Source of the DNA: SABI01 sp963663665
GTDB lineage: Bacteria > Spirochaetota > Spirochaetia > Sphaerochaetales > Sphaerochaetaceae
Length of the DNA: 64,000 nt
Assembly: GCA_963663665.2 (NCBI GenBank)
Contig: CAXXKP010000006.1
Span: 310,001-374,000, forward strand
Direction of reading: 5' to 3'
Of the stretch, positions 60,143-64,000 are shown in pieces; positions within the stretch are counted from its first letter, which is position 1, and every line of letters starts with the position of its first letter. Under the pieces are notes generated by a model. The model searched no databases and was not told the origin of the DNA. It saw nothing but the letters and a program-made list of their open reading frames with translations. The position numbers and the translations under genes are program-made.

Positions 60143-61492
60143 ATGAAAGTTGTCATTCTTGGTGCTGGAAAACGAGGCACTCTACTTGCAAGACATCTCA
60201 TCCAAGAAAAAAGAGATGTTGTCATAATTGAATCAGACCCAAAACGTGCTGCTGAAATTCAATCGAAACTTGATTGTATGGTAGTAATAGGGTCTGGCAC
60301 TGATGTTGAGAAACTAAAGGAAGCTGAAGTCCAAAAAGCGAGTTCTTTTGTAGCTGTCACCGATAGTGATGAAGTAAATCTTGTTGCCTGTGGTCTTGTT
60401 GAAAATATCGAAACCAGAGTAAATACAATTGCAGCTATTAGAAACCTTTCTTATACAGGAAAAGAAGGCCTTCCTACTACAGTTCTAGGTATTAACTATA
60501 TTGTAAACCCAGAGGCAGAGGCTGCTAAGAGTATTTTTAGTATCATCGATCGAGGGGTTTTCCATGACGTGGTGATTACCTTTAACAACAGTAATCTTGT
60601 CTTATATAATCACTATGTTGACACTAAATCAGTTTTTGCAAAACAGAATGTAGCGAATTGCCGTAACGCTTTAAAAACTGAATTTGTAATTGCAGCTATC
60701 CATCGTGATGGGGAGGGTATAGTCCCTTCTGGAAATACCGTACTATATCCCGGTGACACCATCAGTATAGTTGCTTTCGATAGCGACAAAGAGACTCTTC
60801 TTACATTAATAGGACAGAAAAAATTAAAACCTAAGAGAATTATCATCGTGGGAGGAAGTAAAATTGCTAGGTTCCTTCTTAGATCGTTTCCTATACCATT
60901 CCATAAAAATATCACCTTAGTAGAGCAAAACCCTGAAGTTGCAGAAACCTTTGCTAATCTCTTTCCTCATATCTTAGTAGTTCAATCAGATATTACTGAT
61001 GAGACGATTTTTGAAGACGAACAGTTTAGTTCATATGATCTTCTTATTAGCGTTACAGACAATGACGAATTAAATATTATTACAGCGAGTTATGCAAAAC
61101 AGGTGAGAGTACCTCGCTCTATTGCCCTAATCAAGAATAATGTCAACTATGTAAGGCTTGCTTCACATATGGGAATAAACTCAGTAATTAGTGTTAGTGA
61201 AGCAACTGTCGATTCATTGCTTAAATATATGAGAGGTTCTCATGTTTCATCAGTTCATTCCCTCTTTGGGGGAGCTTTTGAAATTTTTGAATTCATCATC
61301 ACACCTGAGGCGTCTGTCGCAGGTAAAAGCATTAAAGATATTAATATGAAAAATAGAGGGGTCATAGCAGGCATCACGAGTATGGGTGTCAATATAATTC
61401 CGACAGGGAATTATGTTATTCTCCCTGATGATATTCTAATAGTCTGTGCCGGTAGAGAGCATTTAGAATTCATTAATCAACTATTCTCTTAA
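60143..61492 (+). CDS. trkA: Trk potassium uptake protein TrkA
   Basis: A 449-residue NAD-binding regulatory protein with two RCK_N/TrkA_C repeats. The first Rossmann motif is VVILGAGKRGTLLARHL followed by VIIESDPKRAAEIQ; the second is IIIVGGSKIARFLLRSF with LVEQNPEVAET. Each is followed by a TrkA_C ligand domain (FAKQNVANC region, and ASVAGKSIKDINMKNRGVIAG). It gates the TrkH channel encoded 12 nt downstream. The predicted transcript start coincides with the ATG. Confidence 0.93.
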   Translation: MKVVILGAGKRGTLLARHLIQEKRDVVIIESDPKRAAEIQSKLDCMVVIGSGTDVEKLKEAEVQKASSFVAVTDSDEVNLVACGLVENIETRVNTIAAIRNLSYTGKEGLPTTVLGINYIVNPEAEAAKSIFSIIDRGVFHDVVITFNNSNLVLYNHYVDTKSVFAKQNVANCRNALKTEFVIAAIHRDGEGIVPSGNTVLYPGDTISIVAFDSDKETLLTLIGQKKLKPKRIIIVGGSKIARFLLRSFPIPFHKNITLVEQNPEVAETFANLFPHILVVQSDITDETIFEDEQFSSYDLLISVTDNDELNIITASYAKQVRVPRSIALIKNNVNYVRLASHMGINSVISVSEATVDSLLKYMRGSHVSSVHSLFGGAFEIFEFIITPEASVAGKSIKDINMKNRGVIAGITSMGVNIIPTGNYVILPDDILIVCAGREHLEFINQLFS

Positions 61493-61504
61493 AAAGGCAG
61501 AAAA

Positions 61505-62962
61505 ATGAACTGGAAACAAATCTTGCGCCTTTCAGGAACTATGCAAACTATTATCGGTGCTTTCATGCTCATCCCAACGTGTATGGCTGCCTACCTTGGA
61601 GAATGGGAGGCATTTAGAGCATTTATTGTTTCAATCGGAATTATATTAATTTACGTCACTATTATTTTAACGATTGGAAAGTCTTGGAAATCAAAAAGTT
61701 TAACTGTTAGAGATGTATACCTTTTTGTAACACTCACTTGGATTGTGGCAAGTGCTTTAGGTGCTATTCCTCTCACCCTTACACATACCGTTACAGATTA
61801 TACAAGTGGCTTCATGGAAATAATGAGCGGCTTTACCACAACAGGTCTCACAACACTCAGTGATATAGAGTCCTCCTATCATTCTATTCTTTTTTGGAGA
61901 AGCCTTACTCACTGGCTTGGCGGAATGGGAATTGTAGTTCTTTTTGTAGCACTACTCCCTTTAGTAGGTGGTGAAGGCTTCCAACTCTTTGGAGCGGAAG
62001 CAGTAGGACCAACGAAGAGTAAGCTAACTCCTAAAATTAAAAACACTGCTCTTATACTCTGGCTAATATATTTTGGAATGACAGTTATAGAGGCTTTACT
62101 ATTATGGTTAGGAGGATTAAGCCTTTATGATTCTCTTACTGTCACGTTTGGGAGTGTTGCAACAGGGGGGTTCGTCACAAAAAATGCCTCCATAGGATAT
62201 TATAATAGTGCATATGTTGATGTGGTTGTCACAATCTTTATGGTGATGGCTGGAGTTAACTTCTCTCTCTATTTTGCTCTTATTAGAGCAAGATTTACTG
62301 ATGTTTTTAGAGATAGTGAACTCAAGGTCTATCTATCTATTTTCTTTATTGCAACAAGTATCACCACGATTACACTCTTTTCAAATAATATTTATCCAAC
62401 AATTGGAACATCTCTCCGCTATGGAGCCTTTCATGTGGCTTCTATTTTAACAACGACTGGTTTTGCAACAGCAGATTATGGTCTCTGGCCTCCCCTCACA
62501 CATGCAATTCTTCTCACTGTCATGTTCATTGGTGGATCTGCGGGTTCTACTGGTGGTGGAATCAAAGTAACAAGACTAATAACAATGTTCAAACTCGGTT
62601 TCCTAAACATTAAAAGCCTGTTACATCCAAGAGGGATCTTTAGCTTGCAAACACAGAATGAAAGAATTCGTTGGAAAACCGTTAACAGCATTACTGGATT
62701 TGTCGCAATCTATATAGCACTTGTTTTAGCCTCTACGCTCGTTGTTGCTTCAGCGGGATATGATTTATTGACTAGTTTTGCTTCTGGGTTAATCTCAGTT
62801 GGGAATATTGGCCTTGGTTTAGAAGGGGTTGGTCCTGCTGGGTCTGGATTTGGAGGAATGCCAATATACGTAAAATGGTTCTTATCTTTGATGATGCTTG
62901 CAGGAAGACTTGAAATTTATACCGTACTGTCGATTTTCACGCGAACATTCTGGAGAAAATAG
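61505..62962 (+). CDS. trkH: Trk potassium uptake channel TrkH
   Basis: A 485-residue membrane protein with the four pore-loop repeats of the TrkH/KtrB superfamily. The filter segments include EIMSGFTTTGLTTLSDIE, FGSVATGGFVTKNASIGY, ILTTTGFATADYGLWP and FASGLISVGNIGLGLEGVGPAG. RSLTHWLGGMGIVVLFVALLP is a family hallmark. It forms the K+ channel of the Trk system with TrkA. It is convergent, 1 nt apart, with the zinc-ribbon gene. Confidence 0.94.
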   Translation: MNWKQILRLSGTMQTIIGAFMLIPTCMAAYLGEWEAFRAFIVSIGIILIYVTIILTIGKSWKSKSLTVRDVYLFVTLTWIVASALGAIPLTLTHTVTDYTSGFMEIMSGFTTTGLTTLSDIESSYHSILFWRSLTHWLGGMGIVVLFVALLPLVGGEGFQLFGAEAVGPTKSKLTPKIKNTALILWLIYFGMTVIEALLLWLGGLSLYDSLTVTFGSVATGGFVTKNASIGYYNSAYVDVVVTIFMVMAGVNFSLYFALIRARFTDVFRDSELKVYLSIFFIATSITTITLFSNNIYPTIGTSLRYGAFHVASILTTTGFATADYGLWPPLTHAILLTVMFIGGSAGSTGGGIKVTRLITMFKLGFLNIKSLLHPRGIFSLQTQNERIRWKTVNSITGFVAIYIALVLASTLVVASAGYDLLTSFASGLISVGNIGLGLEGVGPAGSGFGGMPIYVKWFLSLMMLAGRLEIYTVLSIFTRTFWRK

Positions 62963-62963
62963 A

Positions 62964-63842
62964 TCAACGAATCTTATTTGTGAAGTAAAATCTAACCTTT
63001 CTTATTGTCGCATTCAGTAATAAAAACAATGCTAATATGATAGATACTATTAACACACTCACTGACCATGTTAAAAGATGTGGAGAATTAATTATCCGCA
63101 ATGAGAAGAAATTACCCGCAACAGTGCCAAGTGATACATTGAGTATGATTGATAGGACAATATCACTTAAAGAAGGATTCCCGTATACATATCGCAAAAC
63201 AAGCAAAGCAAAACAGGCTAGAGTTATAAGAAAGGTAGGAAGTGCTATTGGAAGGAACCATGTTAGGGAACTCCCACTTGAAAAATCAAAAAGGAATAGT
63301 GACATAAGGATACCTGCACTTACAATTCCAATTTTCTTAATTGGACTTTTGATCTTGTCGTTAAAAGGGAATACCCCAACGAGATAAAACAGAGCAACTC
63401 CATTCATCGCATATAAAGACCAGCCTAGAGAGGCATTAAATACATCAATCGTAAAAAGAGTGATAATCGTATGAATAGAGAACAACGTCGCAATTCTCAT
63501 ATAGGTCAACTTTGAAAAGAGCAATATAAATAAATAGCCACTTCCTAAAACAGTACATGCGATAGCAAACCATGGAGAAAATGCACCATCTAAAACGAAA
63601 CTAGTGATTAATAGAGTCACTATTGCGACTCCCACAAAAGTTAGAGAAAGTTCTATCAGCCCTTTACGTCTTTTATCGTATTTCAAAGAAGGGAAAACCC
63701 TTTCACTTTCATCTATTGTATCAAATAATGAATTTTTTGAAATTCCAATTATTTCCTGAGGAGCATGCACTTTCCTATGACAAAGTGGGCAAGAAGTAGC
63801 TCCCTTTTCTAATTTAACTCCACACTCAACACAATATGCCAA
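62964..63842 (-). CDS. DUF6320-like membrane protein with N-terminal zinc ribbon
   Basis: A 292-residue protein. The N-terminus YCVECGVKLEKGATSCPLCHRKVHAP is a four-Cys zinc ribbon. About eight hydrophobic helices follow (LTFVGVAIVTLLITSFV onward). This matches, from memory, DUF6320-type proteins of Firmicutes and spirochaetes, whose function is unknown. The start is TTG at 63842, with GAGG 7 nt upstream; no ATG precedes the zinc motif. It follows the partial gene at 63845 by 2 nt, so the two are probably co-transcribed. Confidence 0.75.
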   Translation of the reverse strand: MAYCVECGVKLEKGATSCPLCHRKVHAPQEIIGISKNSLFDTIDESERVFPSLKYDKRRKGLIELSLTFVGVAIVTLLITSFVLDGAFSPWFAIACTVLGSGYLFILLFSKLTYMRIATLFSIHTIITLFTIDVFNASLGWSLYAMNGVALFYLVGVFPFNDKIKSPIKKIGIVSAGILMSLFLFDFSSGSSLTWFLPIALPTFLITLACFALLVLRYVYGNPSLSDIVLSIILNVSLGTVAGNFFSLRIINSPHLLTWSVSVLIVSIILALFLLLNATIRKVRFYFTNKIR

Positions 63843-63844
63843 TT

Positions 63845-64000
63845 TTATACCTCATAATTACGATTTGTAGAGACTTCAACACTCATTCCCTTTTTCACAA
63901 GAGAAGACAACAGAATTCTTTCAAAATCTGTGTTATGTGAGAATATACTCGTGATATTAACAATAAGACACCCATTTACTCCTGTTGCAGCTAAGGCTAT
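63845..64000 (-). CDS. partial gene (C-terminal 51 codons), unrecognised
   Basis: The frame is open from the right edge to a stop at 63845. The visible part reads IALAATGVNGCLIVNITSIFSHNTDFERILLSSLVKKGMSVEVSTNRNYEV. I see no diagnostic motif. It lies 2 nt upstream of the zinc-ribbon membrane protein gene on the same strand. The rest of the gene is outside the window, so I assign no function. Confidence 0.6.
   Translation of the reverse strand: MALAATGVNGCLIVNITSIFSHNTDFERILLSSLVKKGMSVEVSTNRNYEV

Noticed and set aside
1..64000. CRISPR arrays, insertion sequences, prophage, rRNA
   Set aside because: Scanned both strands for regularly spaced repeats, transposase motifs, integrases and rRNA stretches; none was found.

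Overview
The window is chromosomal DNA from a low-GC bacterium, most likely a spirochaete. The best phylogenetic marker is the minus-strand block spoVG - tRNA-Gln - rplY - pth - tilS - ftsH - lepA (about 33.6-40.5 kb). Apart from the tRNA and lepA, this is the gene order I recall from Borrelia (spoVG, L25/ctc, pth, tilS, ftsH). Unlike Borrelia, this organism has de novo pyrimidine synthesis and many sugar transporters, so a free-living or gut-type relative of Treponema/Sphaerochaeta fits better. No phage, insertion sequence, CRISPR array or rRNA is visible; one tRNA is present. Nearly every gene is intact.

Layout. 0-7.5 kb: the tail of a nucleoside-diphosphate-kinase-like gene, small GyrI-like and DsrE-like proteins, two tandem DUF1207-like exported beta-rich proteins, a cytosolic CBM9-like protein, the 2H phosphoesterase ThpR, an EamA transporter, a membrane protein and a nitrilase-family amidase. 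7.5-11.3 kb: transketolase and a NapH-like polyferredoxin pair. 11.4-20.4 kb: a sialic-acid locus on the minus strand (peptide-family ABC transporter, NanA lyase, AGE-family epimerase) with a divergent GntR regulator. 20.4-24.3 kb: an orphan FAD flavoprotein, GalM and a two-domain NDK-like protein. 24.4-28.4 kb: XylR-type regulator, aldo/keto reductase, an AsmA-like protein and a DUF2148 Fe-S protein. 28.4-33.4 kb: a ribose-family sugar ABC operon with its LacI regulator and a perfect operator. 33.5-44.8 kb: housekeeping genes, including ispE, SMUG1-type glycosylase, GltS-like symporter and a PlsC-zinc ribbon fusion. 44.9-51 kb: the pyrimidine operon pyrBI-pyrE-pyrF-pyrDK-pyrC behind an apparent attenuator. 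51-55 kb: polysaccharide export (Wza/SLBB and Wzc kinase). 55-60 kb: a BMP/PnrA-type nucleoside ABC operon. 60-63 kb: TrkA/TrkH potassium uptake. The right edge holds a zinc-ribbon membrane protein and a partial gene.

The most striking observation is the substrate-binding protein of the sialic-acid locus (17853-19490). Its SBP_bac_5 fold is circularly permuted: after the signal peptide comes the half that normally lies at the C-terminus, then the half that is normally N-terminal, and the protein stops exactly where the canonical order would continue. Other points worth checking are a pyrBI-type transcription attenuator with candidate leader peptides, a PyrD-PyrK single-chain fusion, a pth gene that appears to start at CTG, a degenerate-plus-active tandem NDK family with two members in this window, a TATACTA motif repeated in the nan regulatory region, and possibly leaderless trkA and xylR-like genes. 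Product names rest on motifs and remembered family features; no database search was run.
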